Made by a program: the position numbers and the translations under genes
In this document: one piece after another, positions 1 through 8,086 of the stretch
Layout: each line of letters opens with the position of its first letter
Position numbering within the stretch: the stretch's first letter is position 1
Notes under the pieces: generated by a model
What the model was told of the DNA's origin: nothing
What the model saw: only the letters and a program-made list of their open reading frames with translations
Databases searched by the model: none
Assembly (NCBI GenBank): GCA_030145385.1
Contig: JAQYVU010000037.1
Location: 1 to 38,737, forward strand
Source: Desulfococcaceae bacterium
Lineage (GTDB): Bacteria; Desulfobacterota; Desulfobacteria; Desulfobacterales; Desulfosalsimonadaceae
Length of the DNA: 38,737 bases
Direction of reading: 5' to 3'

Positions 1-371
1 ACGGATTTAATCAGTTCATGATTCTGGAATTTACTGTAGAGCAGGGTGGTTGAATAAAAATCAAACTTTCCCTTTTTTGCAATAAGCGCGGTTGATAAAA
101 GACGGTCATGATAGCATACACTGCATCGCTTTTTTTCTCTGAAAACTATTTTTTGTAAAAATCCTTCAAGGTCGTATGCATCCTGATAAATCATCTTCAT
201 TTCGATTTCGCCGGCATACTTTTCAAGCGTCTGCAGCCGCTTTAAGCATTCTGTATAGGGATGAATGTTGCTTTTATAAAAAAAGCCCATCACGTCATAA
301 TTGTTTTCACGAAGCTTTTTCACCGGATAAATAGAACAGGGACCGCAGCATGCATGTAGCAGGATTTTCAT
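1..371 (-). CDS. queH: Epoxyqueuosine reductase QueH, C-terminally cut by window edge
   Basis: The reverse strand from an ATG at 371 reads [17 protein letters not shown], followed by [13 protein letters not shown] and a [11 protein letters not shown] segment, and stays open to the window edge (123 codons visible). The adjacent Cys pair near the N-terminus (ACCGPC) and the later CxxC (CSVC) are the metal/cysteine signature of QueH (DUF208), which reduces epoxyqueuosine to queuosine in the last step of tRNA wobble-base modification in organisms lacking QueG. The start codon overlaps the stop of the upstream yggS in an ATGA junction, so translation is probably coupled. The assignment rests on motif recognition; the C-terminal part lies outside the window. 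Confidence 0.88.
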   Translation of the reverse strand, partial: MKILLHACCGPCSIYPVKKLRENNYDVMGFFYKSNIHPYTECLKRLQTLEKYAGEIEMKMIYQDAYDLEGFLQKIVFREKKRCSVCYHDRLLSTALIAKKGKFDFYSTTLLYSKFQNHELIKS

Positions 372-1051
372 GCGCGATCTCCGAAAATAGCGGTTCCGAT
401 GCGGACCAGGGTTGCACCTTCTTCAATCGCCACCTCAAAGTCTCCGGTCATTCCCATGGAGAGCTCTTTGATTTCAATATTTTCTATGGATTCTTCTTGA
501 ATCTGCTCTTTCAGTTGAGCCAGGGCTTTAAAATACGGCCGAACTTTTTCAGGCTGGTTGAAAAAGGGGGGCATGGTCATTAATCCTTTAACCGAAATGT
601 TTTCAAGTTTGCTGATATCCCTGATCAAAGATATGGTGTCTTTTTCTGTCACGCCGGATTTTGTCGCTTCCATGGCAATATTTACCTGAACCAGAATGTT
701 TTGGATCTTATCCAGTTTATTTGCCTGCCGGTTAATCTCTTTTGCCAGTTTTAAGGAGTCCACCGAATGAATCAGGTCAAAATAGCGAACCACATACTTT
801 GCCTTGTTTGACTGAAGGTGGCCGATAAAGTGCCAGGACAAACGGCTGTCGGCAATTTTATCGATTTTTTCCATGGCTTCCTGGATATAATTTTCTCCAA
901 AAATAAACATTCCTGCCCGGGCAGCCGCTATTACCTTTTCCGGTGACACTGTCTTGGTGACAGCAACGAGTTCCACCGATAAAGGATCTCTGCCGCAGGA
1001 CAATGCGGCTTGTTCAATCCTGTTTTTGATTTTGTCAATTTTGTTTTTCAC
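368..1051 (-). CDS. yggS: YggS-family pyridoxal-phosphate homeostasis protein
   Basis: This 227-residue protein matches the YggS/PLPBP family in length and order of motifs. [15 protein letters not shown] near the N-terminus carries the likely PLP-binding lysine K33. [23 protein letters not shown], the [13 protein letters not shown] strand, GLMTMPP and the C-terminal [28 protein letters not shown] follow. The family has a single-domain fold-type III barrel, binds PLP and buffers the vitamin B6 pool and amino-acid metabolism; no catalysis is established. It lies two bases downstream of maf and overlaps queH, suggesting one transcript read maf, yggS, queH. Confidence 0.95.
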   Translation of the reverse strand: MKNKIDKIKNRIEQAALSCGRDPLSVELVAVTKTVSPEKVIAAARAGMFIFGENYIQEAMEKIDKIADSRLSWHFIGHLQSNKAKYVVRYFDLIHSVDSLKLAKEINRQANKLDKIQNILVQVNIAMEATKSGVTEKDTISLIRDISKLENISVKGLMTMPPFFNQPEKVRPYFKALAQLKEQIQEESIENIEIKELSMGMTGDFEVAIEEGATLVRIGTAIFGDRA

Positions 1052-1053
1052 TG

Positions 1054-1689
1054 TTAATTTTTTCCAGCTTTTGTTTTAAGGCCGTTAAATGCAATTTTTC
1101 TGGATATCACTTGTTGACGGTACAACTGATCAAGAACCTCGCATACGGGCAGTCCGACCACGTTGGAATAGGAACCGTTAATGCTTTTTACCATGAAAGA
1201 ACCCAGGCTCTGAATAGCGTATCCCCCGGCTTTATCATAGGGCTCTTTGGTATGAATATACCATTCGATTTCTTCGTCGGTTAGTTTTTTAAAAATAACT
1301 TCGGTTTTTACAACATCAGTGAAAATATAGGAACTTTTTTTACAGATGATCGAATACCCGGTTAATACAATATGGGGCTTGCCGCTCAATTGCTGCATCA
1401 TTTGCCGGGCGTCAGATATGGATTCCGGTTTTTCAAGTATCGTGTCATTTATTAAAACAATGGAATCCGCACCGATTATCCAGCTTTCCGGATTCTTGTC
1501 TGCAATGTCCTTTGCTTTTGCTTCTGCCAATGTCCGGACATAATTTTCAGGTTTCAACAGCAGGAAGTCGGTTTCCTGAACACCGCTGGGTATAATGGTA
1601 AATTTAATTCCCGCGCTTTCAAGAAGCCGCCGGCGGCGTGGCGATTTTGATGCCAGTATGATAGATGAATTCTGAATTATCATTTCCAT
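1054..1689 (-). CDS. maf: Maf-family nucleoside triphosphate pyrophosphatase
   Basis: The 211-residue product has the Maf signature ILASKSPRRRRLLESAGI at the N-terminus, the acidic GADSIV motif with the probable catalytic Asp, and EPYDKAGGYAIQSLGSFMV near the C-terminus. The DKAGGYAIQ form resembles the YhdE-type branch, which hydrolyses dTTP, UTP and some modified pyrimidine nucleotides, rather than the YceF type acting on 7-methyl-GTP; that substrate call is inferred from motif resemblance. Two Met codons occur at 1689 and 1683, and neither has a clear ribosome site. It is the first gene of the minus-strand maf-yggS-queH cluster. Confidence 0.93.
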   Translation of the reverse strand: MEMIIQNSSIILASKSPRRRRLLESAGIKFTIIPSGVQETDFLLLKPENYVRTLAEAKAKDIADKNPESWIIGADSIVLINDTILEKPESISDARQMMQQLSGKPHIVLTGYSIICKKSSYIFTDVVKTEVIFKKLTDEEIEWYIHTKEPYDKAGGYAIQSLGSFMVKSINGSYSNVVGLPVCEVLDQLYRQQVISRKIAFNGLKTKAGKN

Positions 1690-1926
1690 TCTTTATCTTG
1701 TTATCCTCTTTGCTTAAGTTAATCACAAAATGTATAGTTTTCCAGATGTTCGTGAGCGGGATATTTTGGGCCAACTTAACTAAATGCGGATAACTAAAAT
1801 TTTATTAATCAGTGAAAAAGTTGATATAAAACGCAAATAAAAAGTAAATAAAAATTGTTATCACAATGCGTATTATATTTAAATTATAATTTGGTAAATG
1901 AATTAAAAAATCACATGCAAGTTTGC

Positions 1927-1955
1927 TTGACAATAAATTAAATAACCGGTAAAAG
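1927..1955 (+). promoter_or_regulatory. Sigma-70-type promoter of the tRNA-Leu gene
   Basis: A perfect TTGACA at 1927-1932 is followed after 17 bases by TAAAAG at 1950-1955, which matches the -10 consensus at 4 of 6 positions. Initiation would be expected near 1962, about 15 bases before the mature tRNA. The surrounding 1690-1976 spacer is very AT-rich and shows no other gene. Confidence 0.6.
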
Positions 1956-1976
1956 AGCAGTCACAATTTAAATCTT

Positions 1977-2064
1977 GCCTGGGTGGCGGAATTGGTAGAC
2001 GCAAGGGACTTAAAATCCCTCGGTCTTTATGGCTGTGTGAGTTCGATTCTCACCCTAGGCACCA
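1977..2064 (+). tRNA. tRNA-Leu, anticodon UAA, CCA encoded
   Basis: The 88-base sequence folds as a class II tRNA. The acceptor arm GCCTGGG pairs with CCTAGGC with one G-U pair. The D-arm is ggcggaattggtagacgc, the anticodon stem AGGGA/TCCCU holds loop CTTAAAA giving UAA, the variable arm is long, and the T-loop is GTTCGATTC. ACCA is encoded at 2061-2064. The long variable arm and UAA anticodon identify leucine. Confidence 0.97.
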
Positions 2065-2068
2065 TTTT

Positions 2069-2111
2069 AAAAAAGCACTTACATAATCGATATGTAAGTG
2101 CTTTTTTTTTT
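2069..2111 (+). terminator. Rho-independent terminator after tRNA-Leu
   Basis: A 17-base perfect inverted repeat (2069-2085 with 2091-2107) encloses a 5-base loop, and the right arm runs into a T-tract ending at 2111. It begins four bases after the tRNA 3' end, so the tRNA is a monocistronic unit. The A-rich left flank means it could also work on the minus strand. Confidence 0.88.
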
Positions 2112-2251
2112 ATAAAATACTTTTCAAAATTTAACAGATATTGTATTCTCGGCAAACGAATTCGGTTCCATTATTGCCAATTCTCAGCTGGCTTTTTTAG
2201 TATAAAAATCTGAGTGTTCAAATCAAATTCCTTGTAAGGAGAGTTTATCAA

Positions 2252-3577
2252 ATGAATGTTTGTATTGTCGGTACCGGATATGTCGGCCTTGTAACAGCCG
2301 CGTGCTTTGCTGAAATGGGTAATCAGGTTTATTGTGTTGATATTAACCGGACTGTCATTGAGACATTAAACAATGGCGGAATTCATATTTATGAACCCGG
2401 GCTTGAGGACATTGTGAAGCACAATCTTTCGGATGGACGCCTGACTTTCACAACGGATATTGCCGAAGGAATGGCGAATTCACTGTTTATCTTTAACTGT
2501 GTGGGGACGCCGCCGAATCCGGACGGATCATGCGACCTGTCATATGTTTTTGATGTGGCCGCCCAGATCGGCAGGCATATGAAAGATTATAAAATTATTA
2601 TCAATAAATCGACCGTCCCGGTCGGGACAGCGGATAATGTCTGTGAAATTATACAAAATGAGCTGAAACAGCGGCAGGCCGAGATTGAATTTGATGTGGT
2701 GTCCAATCCTGAATTTCTGAAAGAAGGGGATGCCATCAAAGATTTTATGAAGCCGGATCGGATTATTATCGGTACGGATAGCCCAAAAGCGTCCGGTTTA
2801 CTGGAAGATATATATGCGCCCTTTGCCCGAAGCCGGGATAAATTTATTGCTATGGGTGTTCGAAGTGCCGAAATGACAAAGTATGCAGCCAATTGCATGC
2901 TGGCCACCAAAATTTCATTTATTAATGAAATGGCCAATATCTGCGAATCGGTGGGCGCGGACATAAAGGATGTGCGTGTTGGAATCGGGGCGGATCACCG
3001 GATTGGGTATCATTTTATCTACCCGGGGGTCGGGTACGGCGGTTCCTGTTTTCCAAAAGACGTTAATGCTCTGATTCAGACGTCATTGAGCTGCGATTAT
3101 ACCCCGGAGCTTTTGACGGCGGTTGATGGCGTGAATAATCGGCAAAAGCAGATGCTGGCCGGAAAAATACATAAATTTTATGAATCATGCGGCGGTGTAA
3201 AAGATAAAGTGCTGGCCCTGTGGGGTCTTTCCTTTAAAGCAAACACAGATGATATCCGGGATTCCGCCGCGCTCGTTATTATCCGGGATCTCACCGCGTC
3301 CGGAATGAAGGTTCGCGCCTATGATCCGGCTGCCAATGAAAATACTCAAAAAGAACTTGCTGACAATCCGTTGGTTGAAATTCTGGATAATCAGTATGAC
3401 GTTCTTGCCGGTGCTGACGCCCTGGCGGTTGCGACAGACTGGAACCAGTTCCGAAATCCCGATTTTGACACGATCAAAAAAAACCTTAAAGAACCGGTTA
3501 TTTTTGATGGCAGAAACCTGTATTCATCCAAACAAATGTCGGAATTGGGATTCCGTTATTTTGGGGTTGGGCGATAG
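2252..3577 (+). CDS. ugd: UDP-glucose 6-dehydrogenase
   Basis: The enzyme oxidises UDP-glucose to UDP-glucuronate with two NAD+ per turnover, feeding polysaccharide and envelope sugar synthesis. The 441-residue length is typical. The N-terminal Rossmann motif GTGYVGLVTAACFAEMG lies at residues 7-23, STVPVGT at 120-126, NPEFLKEGDAI at 152-162, and the active-site GGSCFPKD at 263-270 places the catalytic Cys at 266. An AAGGAGAG ribosome site (2236-2243) precedes the ATG by 8 bases. The stop codon directly abuts the lnt start. It could in principle act on a related sugar (GDP-mannose, UDP-ManNAc), but the motif set fits UDP-glucose best. Confidence 0.92.
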   Translation: MNVCIVGTGYVGLVTAACFAEMGNQVYCVDINRTVIETLNNGGIHIYEPGLEDIVKHNLSDGRLTFTTDIAEGMANSLFIFNCVGTPPNPDGSCDLSYVFDVAAQIGRHMKDYKIIINKSTVPVGTADNVCEIIQNELKQRQAEIEFDVVSNPEFLKEGDAIKDFMKPDRIIIGTDSPKASGLLEDIYAPFARSRDKFIAMGVRSAEMTKYAANCMLATKISFINEMANICESVGADIKDVRVGIGADHRIGYHFIYPGVGYGGSCFPKDVNALIQTSLSCDYTPELLTAVDGVNNRQKQMLAGKIHKFYESCGGVKDKVLALWGLSFKANTDDIRDSAALVIIRDLTASGMKVRAYDPAANENTQKELADNPLVEILDNQYDVLAGADALAVATDWNQFRNPDFDTIKKNLKEPVIFDGRNLYSSKQMSELGFRYFGVGR

Positions 3578-5179
3578 TTGTTGAATATTTTCTATATTCT
3601 TATTTCCGTCATACTGTATGCGATTTCATTTCCTAAATTTAATTTATGGTGGTTTTCGTTTATTGCTTTAGCCCCGTTTTTTTGGGTGCTGGATAACGCG
3701 AACTCCGCTTTTAAAAAAATATTTTATGGTATTTTATGGTGCCTTGGGTTTTCTTTTGGCATGGGGTACTGGGTTTTTTTCACTATTTTAAATCATTATG
3801 AAGTACCGTTTGCCAAATCCGTATTGTTTTTTACCCTGTGTGTCGTTATTCCCGTTGTATTGATTTATTCCGGTTTTGTGATTTTATACCGATTTCTGCA
3901 CCGGGATCGCTTGTTTTTTTATGCCCTGGTCGTTCCGTCTCTCTGGGTGCTTGCTGAATATTTAAAAGGCGTCGTCTCTTTTTTGATCCCCTGGGGCGGG
4001 ATTGAGTATGCCCTTGTTCCTTTCCCGGAATTTATTCAGATCGCGGATTTGACAGGCGGTTATGGCATTATGTTTATAGTGGTAGCAGTCAATTCCCTGT
4101 TCGTTTATTTTATAAAAAACTTAAAGTCTGTGCGAACCGCTTCGATCAACCAGGATAAAGGTTCGCATACCACTTGTGCAATTTCTGTTGTTCATGTGTT
4201 TGCCCCGTTGATTCTCATTATTTTGTTAATTGTCATTCCGGTTGTCTATGGCATGCATCAGTTACGAAAAATTGATTTGTCTGTTGCTCAGGAATATAAA
4301 GCCGGTCAATCCGTCCAGGCGGTTCTGGTCCAGGGAAATTTCAGCACAAAGGAACGCTGGAGCGGGATGGGGTTTTATCAACGGGTGATGAATTACCTTG
4401 AATTGTCCGGTGAAAATCCCGGGGAAAAGCCTGTTGAAAAGCGTGGGGACGAAGGGCAGGGGGGCAAACGAGTTATCGTATGGCCGGAAAACACGTTGAA
4501 TTCATCGTCAAAGCTCAATGATGCGCTGTTTGTTGAAATCATGCGATATATCGGTGAAGATTCACTGCTGATCTCCGGCGGCCTGAAAACTGATCAAACG
4601 ACCAATAAAGTGTTTAATTCAGCATATTTTATATCCGGAGCCGGGCGTCTGCTGCGTTATGATAAACACATTCTGCTGCCATATTCCGAGACATCACCGC
4701 TGATTGATCTGCTGGATACTTATTATTCGGCTCCCAATGAGTTCACGGCCGGCCGGACCCCTTTTTGTATTAATGCGCCGGGCGGTAAAGTTGGTGCATC
4801 AATCTGTTTTGAGATTTTATACCCCGGGTTTATTCGTCAATCCGTAAAAGACGGTGCCGCATATCTGGTGAATATTTCCAATGACTCATGGTTCGGCGAT
4901 TCTCCCATGCCATATATTCATCTAAATGCAGCACGCCTGAGGGCTGTTGAGAACCGAAGGTTTTTGCTTCGCACATCAAACAGCGGTTTTTCAGCAATCA
5001 TTTCACCGACCGGTATAGTAACGAAGCAAAGCAGCCTTTTCACCAAAGAACGTGTTCAAGGTGATTTTGTAAAATTAGATCAATTAAGTTTTTATGCCAG
5101 GTACGGAAACCTCGTATTATTTGGCTCTGCCATGATCCTTTTAGCGGCATTGATTCAGGTGGTCATCAGAAGAGATTAA
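3578..5179 (+). CDS. lnt: Apolipoprotein N-acyltransferase
   Basis: Lnt adds the third acyl chain to the N-terminal cysteine of lipoproteins in the inner membrane. The 533-residue protein starts with several hydrophobic segments (roughly residues 1-190 and 208-226), followed by a periplasmic carbon-nitrogen hydrolase domain and a last membrane segment near 508-528. The Glu-Lys-Cys triad is visible as E304 in VWPENT, K363 in RYDKHILLP and C410 in GASICFEILYP. The start is a TTG immediately after the ugd stop, with a second TTG next to it; no strong ribosome site is seen, suggesting translational coupling. Its 3' end overlaps the convergent lipase foldase gene by four bases. Confidence 0.94.
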   Translation: MLNIFYILISVILYAISFPKFNLWWFSFIALAPFFWVLDNANSAFKKIFYGILWCLGFSFGMGYWVFFTILNHYEVPFAKSVLFFTLCVVIPVVLIYSGFVILYRFLHRDRLFFYALVVPSLWVLAEYLKGVVSFLIPWGGIEYALVPFPEFIQIADLTGGYGIMFIVVAVNSLFVYFIKNLKSVRTASINQDKGSHTTCAISVVHVFAPLILIILLIVIPVVYGMHQLRKIDLSVAQEYKAGQSVQAVLVQGNFSTKERWSGMGFYQRVMNYLELSGENPGEKPVEKRGDEGQGGKRVIVWPENTLNSSSKLNDALFVEIMRYIGEDSLLISGGLKTDQTTNKVFNSAYFISGAGRLLRYDKHILLPYSETSPLIDLLDTYYSAPNEFTAGRTPFCINAPGGKVGASICFEILYPGFIRQSVKDGAAYLVNISNDSWFGDSPMPYIHLNAARLRAVENRRFLLRTSNSGFSAIISPTGIVTKQSSLFTKERVQGDFVKLDQLSFYARYGNLVLFGSAMILLAALIQVVIRRD

Positions 5180-6276
5180 GGTTTTTTGTTTTCCCGAATC
5201 ATTCTTTCTCGTTCCAGCCGCATGGTTTCCCGCCGGCGGAACGCATCGGCTTCCTCGCCGAACATTTCATTCTGCATTTCTTCAATTTTTTTGTTCTTTG
5301 TTTCTTCCGTCAAGCCTGTATTTTCAAGAATCTTTTTTTCTTTTTCCCGGTAATCGGTTTCATTTTGTTTTTCAGCCACAATCTGCTGATCCACTTCATC
5401 CAGGCGCTTGACCACTTCAGGGGTAAAAAATTCACTCCGGTATTCCTTGATTTTGGCCTGACGTTCTTCTTCGGATTCTATTTGTTCAAGGTCTTTTTTA
5501 TAAATTAAAAGTTTTTCCTTGTACCGATTATAATCATTCGGGTGTTCTTCGATGGCTTCGGAATCTTCTCCCCACATATCTTCATTCAATTGTTTCAGCA
5601 TCTCATCTTTTGCTTCTCCGTAAAGCGCATCATCACCAACAATGTCCGCACGTCGAAAAGCATATTCTTTCGCCTTGACGTCAGATCCGAAAAGTTTGTC
5701 CGCAAGATCAACGCCTAATCGGTCTCTTCTGAACTCCTGAATCTGTTTTAATGTATTTATCGCTTCTTCAGTTGATCTGGCACTGGTCAGATTCCGAAAT
5801 TCTTCAATAAGATCCATTTCACATTGCAAATAATTCTTATAGGTTTCAAAAAGTGTCGTGGCTTCTTCTTCGGAAAACTCGGCAAATAAATACTTTTTCA
5901 CTTCATCAAAGTGCTCTCCAAGGGTTGTGCTTTTTCTAAAAAGGTGTTCCATGTGTTTAAAATATTTTAATGTGGTATATGAGTTGATCAGTCCTTCGCC
6001 AAAGATTTCCCTGAGATCCAGTCCCGGTTCCTGCGGATCAATGACGTCTTGTCCGGATTTATCAGAAGTTTTGTCTGAAGATGTGCCGGCAGGGGACAAT
6101 TTAGTTCTCGGCAACGATTTTCTGGCTTTTTTTACATCTTCAAGGCTGATGTTAAAGCTTTTATCAAAAATGTATTGGGTTTGTTCTTTGTCTTTTGGAA
6201 ACAGCCAGTAGCCGATCAAAAAGAAAAGTACAAAAATTCCAATCAGCGCGATTGCCTTTTTATTCTTAAATGCCAT
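5176..6276 (-). CDS. Lipase-specific foldase (Lif/LifO-like steric chaperone)
   Basis: The 366-residue product starts MAFKNKKAIALIG with one membrane anchor (about residues 8-26) and a Ser/Pro-rich linker, then a long highly charged helical domain. Segments such as FRRDRLGVDLADKLFG with KEYAFRRADI, and YRSEFFTPEVVKRLDEVD near the C-terminus, resemble the repeated helical motifs of lipase chaperones, which fold family I.1/I.2 lipases in the periplasm. The classical RxxFDY(F/C)LSA foldase motif is not recognisable; LKYFKHMEHLF occupies a similar place. Identity therefore leans on overall architecture and the lipase gene just upstream. A GGGAGG site decides the start at 6276; an in-frame ATG at 6300 would run through it. 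Confidence 0.78.
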   Translation of the reverse strand: MAFKNKKAIALIGIFVLFFLIGYWLFPKDKEQTQYIFDKSFNISLEDVKKARKSLPRTKLSPAGTSSDKTSDKSGQDVIDPQEPGLDLREIFGEGLINSYTTLKYFKHMEHLFRKSTTLGEHFDEVKKYLFAEFSEEEATTLFETYKNYLQCEMDLIEEFRNLTSARSTEEAINTLKQIQEFRRDRLGVDLADKLFGSDVKAKEYAFRRADIVGDDALYGEAKDEMLKQLNEDMWGEDSEAIEEHPNDYNRYKEKLLIYKKDLEQIESEEERQAKIKEYRSEFFTPEVVKRLDEVDQQIVAEKQNETDYREKEKKILENTGLTEETKNKKIEEMQNEMFGEEADAFRRRETMRLERERMIRENKKP

Positions 6277-6283
6277 TACAATG

Positions 6284-6289
6284 CCTCCC
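6284..6289 (-). promoter_or_regulatory. Ribosome-binding site setting the foldase start
   Basis: Read on the minus strand this is GGGAGG, seven bases before the ATG at 6276. It lies inside the longer open frame that begins at 6300, which argues for the shorter protein with the membrane anchor close to its N-terminus. Confidence 0.75.
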
Positions 6290-6427
6290 GGAGAATACAA
6301 TTTTGATATAGATATTCATGATATGTCAATTTTTTTTTAACCTACTGATAGCAAGTATCCCGCTGCCGGGCAAGTCGTTTTCAATGTAGCCCATAAAATA
6401 ATTTGTTTTCATCAGGCTTTACAAAAT

Positions 6428-6462
6428 AAAAGGGGCACCTTCGAAAAAAGTGCCCCTTTTAT
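6428..6462 (-). terminator. Terminator-like hairpin between lipase and foldase
   Basis: An 11-base perfect inverted repeat (6428-6438 with 6450-6460) of AAAAGGGGCAC pairs across an 11-base loop. On the minus strand the stem is followed by TTTTATTTTGT, so it would end or attenuate transcription after the lipase gene and before the foldase gene. On the plus strand the tail is TTTTATTGCT, so it may act both ways, also limiting read-through from lnt. Confidence 0.8.
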
Positions 6463-6549
6463 TGCTATTGCTTAACACGCTTGACTGTCAAAGATATACT
6501 TTGCCCAAGAGTTGCGTATTTTTATGATTCGATTACAAAATATGGAATT

Positions 6550-7449
6550 CTAATATCCCCAGTCTTTTAACTCACTGACCATATCGACGAAAAATTCCGG
6601 TGCGTCAAAACCAGGTGTTACGCCAAACAATTGACCGACCATGTTTAAATGATCACATCCGGCACTGTACCATGAAGCGTCTTCGGTACCGCGGAAAGTT
6701 CCCCATTTGGCACTGTTAACACTGACCAGGCCGTCGTTATCACCTTCATATCCAAGCAGTATCGGCCAGGTAGCCATAAAATACCAGTTGCGTGCGTCAA
6801 TGGCCATCATTTTAATTTTTGCCGCCCAGCTTTGATAATAGATACCCGGCATGTTCGGGGTGTTGGGATTAAACGTATTAATCATATAAGGCCGGGTAAT
6901 ATCATAAGCATTTGCCAGGCTGTCCGGGTTTGTATCTCCCATGAGAAAGGCATAAATAAAGTCTGTTGTATCTCCGACCAGCCATTCCAGCGAATCCGGA
7001 ACAATACCGACAACCACATCACCGACTGCACTTCCCCGATGAGGGCCGCAAAGGCTTGTGTAAGACGCGACTTTTGTGGAAAGTCCCAGGTTGGAAATCG
7101 CATCTCTCGTATAAATGGTTCCGTGGGAGTGTCCGATTATATTTGCTTTTGAGGCACCGGATATCGACAATATCTGAAGAAACTGATTTTTGAAATCTTC
7201 GGCTTTGGCTCTTGTACTGTCCATGCCGTTGACAGATGTAATATAAAGGTCGCAACCTTCATCTGTTAATGCATCTTCAATGCCCCACCAGTAGTCAACA
7301 ATTCCTAAAATTTCAGCTGAAGCCCCCATGCCGTGCGCTAAGACAACAGGATACCTGGTGTCACACGTGTTTGAATCTCCTCCGGCGATTGCGGTGAAAG
7401 GAACGGTAATTAAAAAAAATAAGATCAGGCCAGCGATTTTGTTTCTCAT
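6550..7449 (-). CDS. Secreted triacylglycerol lipase, family I.1/I.2-like
   Basis: The 299-residue protein has a signal peptide (charged MRNK, hydrophobic core about 5-20, cleavage near AIA-G at 22-23). The alpha/beta-hydrolase core shows the oxyanion segment VVLAHGMGA (35-43), nucleophile elbow GHSHGT with S108, Asp in GDNDGLVSV (D239) and His in CDHLNM (H267). This layout and the neighbouring foldase fit bacterial true lipases that hydrolyse acylglycerols outside the cell after folding in the periplasm and, in relatives, type II secretion. Four cysteines (29, 66, 134, 265) could give disulfides. The start has an AGGGGAGA-like site about 6 bases upstream. No lid or substrate specificity can be judged here. 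Confidence 0.9.
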   Translation of the reverse strand: MRNKIAGLILFFLITVPFTAIAGGDSNTCDTRYPVVLAHGMGASAEILGIVDYWWGIEDALTDEGCDLYITSVNGMDSTRAKAEDFKNQFLQILSISGASKANIIGHSHGTIYTRDAISNLGLSTKVASYTSLCGPHRGSAVGDVVVGIVPDSLEWLVGDTTDFIYAFLMGDTNPDSLANAYDITRPYMINTFNPNTPNMPGIYYQSWAAKIKMMAIDARNWYFMATWPILLGYEGDNDGLVSVNSAKWGTFRGTEDASWYSAGCDHLNMVGQLFGVTPGFDAPEFFVDMVSELKDWGY

Positions 7450-7774
7450 GTGGATTCTCCCCTTAGAATGAATTGTTAATTACTTTTTTTAAAACCCGCG
7501 TTTTTTTGCGGTTGATCGGTTTTATAAAAAAACATTGTTCATGCATTTTGCAAAAAAATTAAAAATCTTTTTCCTGTTTTTTTTAAACCCAAGTTTTAAA
7601 TAGTACTGATGGTTGATTTAAAAATTAATATGCAAAATCTGATCCAAAAGTATTAACTATCAAAAATAAAATATAAATACCTGTTTTTAAAGTTTATGCG
7701 GCTTGTATTCGGCCTGTTTAAGGTGGTGATGGATGGTGATAATGATGTTTTTTGACAAAAAACGGTATTGGACA

Positions 7775-7791
7775 ATGACAAATTTTGTCAT
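7775..7791. promoter_or_regulatory. Palindromic operator candidate, site 1
   Basis: ATGACAAAT TTTGTCAT is a perfect palindrome around a central T (extending to 19 bases at 7774-7792). An almost identical copy occurs 62 bases downstream, centre to centre. Repetition and symmetry suggest a dimeric regulator. It does not match the FNR (TTGAT-N4-ATCAA) or CRP consensus, and I cannot name the protein. Confidence 0.55.
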
Positions 7792-7836
7792 TTTTTTTTA
7801 AGTATCTATAATTATTGTTAATGGTGTCTGTTTTAT

Positions 7837-7853
7837 ATGACAATTTTTGTCAT
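7837..7853. promoter_or_regulatory. Palindromic operator candidate, site 2
   Basis: ATGACAATTTTTGTCAT repeats site 1 with a single base change (A to T at position 8 of 17). It lies about 235 bases before the helicase start and about 390 bases before the lipase start, so the regulated gene cannot be decided from position alone. Confidence 0.55.
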
Positions 7854-8086
7854 GTAAATTGTAATTGAAGTCTAAGCATTGGTTTAGCCCATCGAGGGCC
7901 TGACATAAAGATTCTTGTTGACCTATTTGAAACGTCTGTATTAATTTGCCACATCTTTATATCTGAAATCTCAAGTCATGGCGTAAATTAAAAGGATCTC
8001 TTTTTTTCAGCTTTTCACTCTTTATGGTTCCTGACATGACCTTACGTAATAATTAAATTTTGCTTTAAAAGAATGGTTGTATAAAA

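Larger units (their letters stand above)
7450..8086. other. 637-base AT-rich spacer between divergent lipase and helicase genes
   Basis: No convincing open frame is present. The notable content is a pair of matching palindromes at 7775-7791 and 7837-7853, plus a lone half-site TGACAAA at 7753-7759. Both flanking genes point away from this region, so it must hold promoters for each. I could not choose a convincing -35/-10 pair for either gene. Confidence 0.6.

Noticed and set aside
1983-2213. Open frame across the tRNA-Leu gene
   Set aside because: It begins inside the mature tRNA sequence and crosses the terminator hairpin; it is a chance frame.
6277-6300. Longer start (ATG at 6300) for the foldase
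   Set aside because: Its first codons cover the GGGAGG site, and the added residues (YSPGGIV) would precede the membrane anchor without purpose.
7019-7255. Open frames in other phases inside the lipase gene
   Set aside because: They overlap a well-supported lipase with complete catalytic motifs and have no recognisable content.
7888-7900. GCCC-ATCGA-GGGC hairpin
   Set aside because: Only four paired bases and no T-tract; too small to support a terminator or a regulatory RNA.
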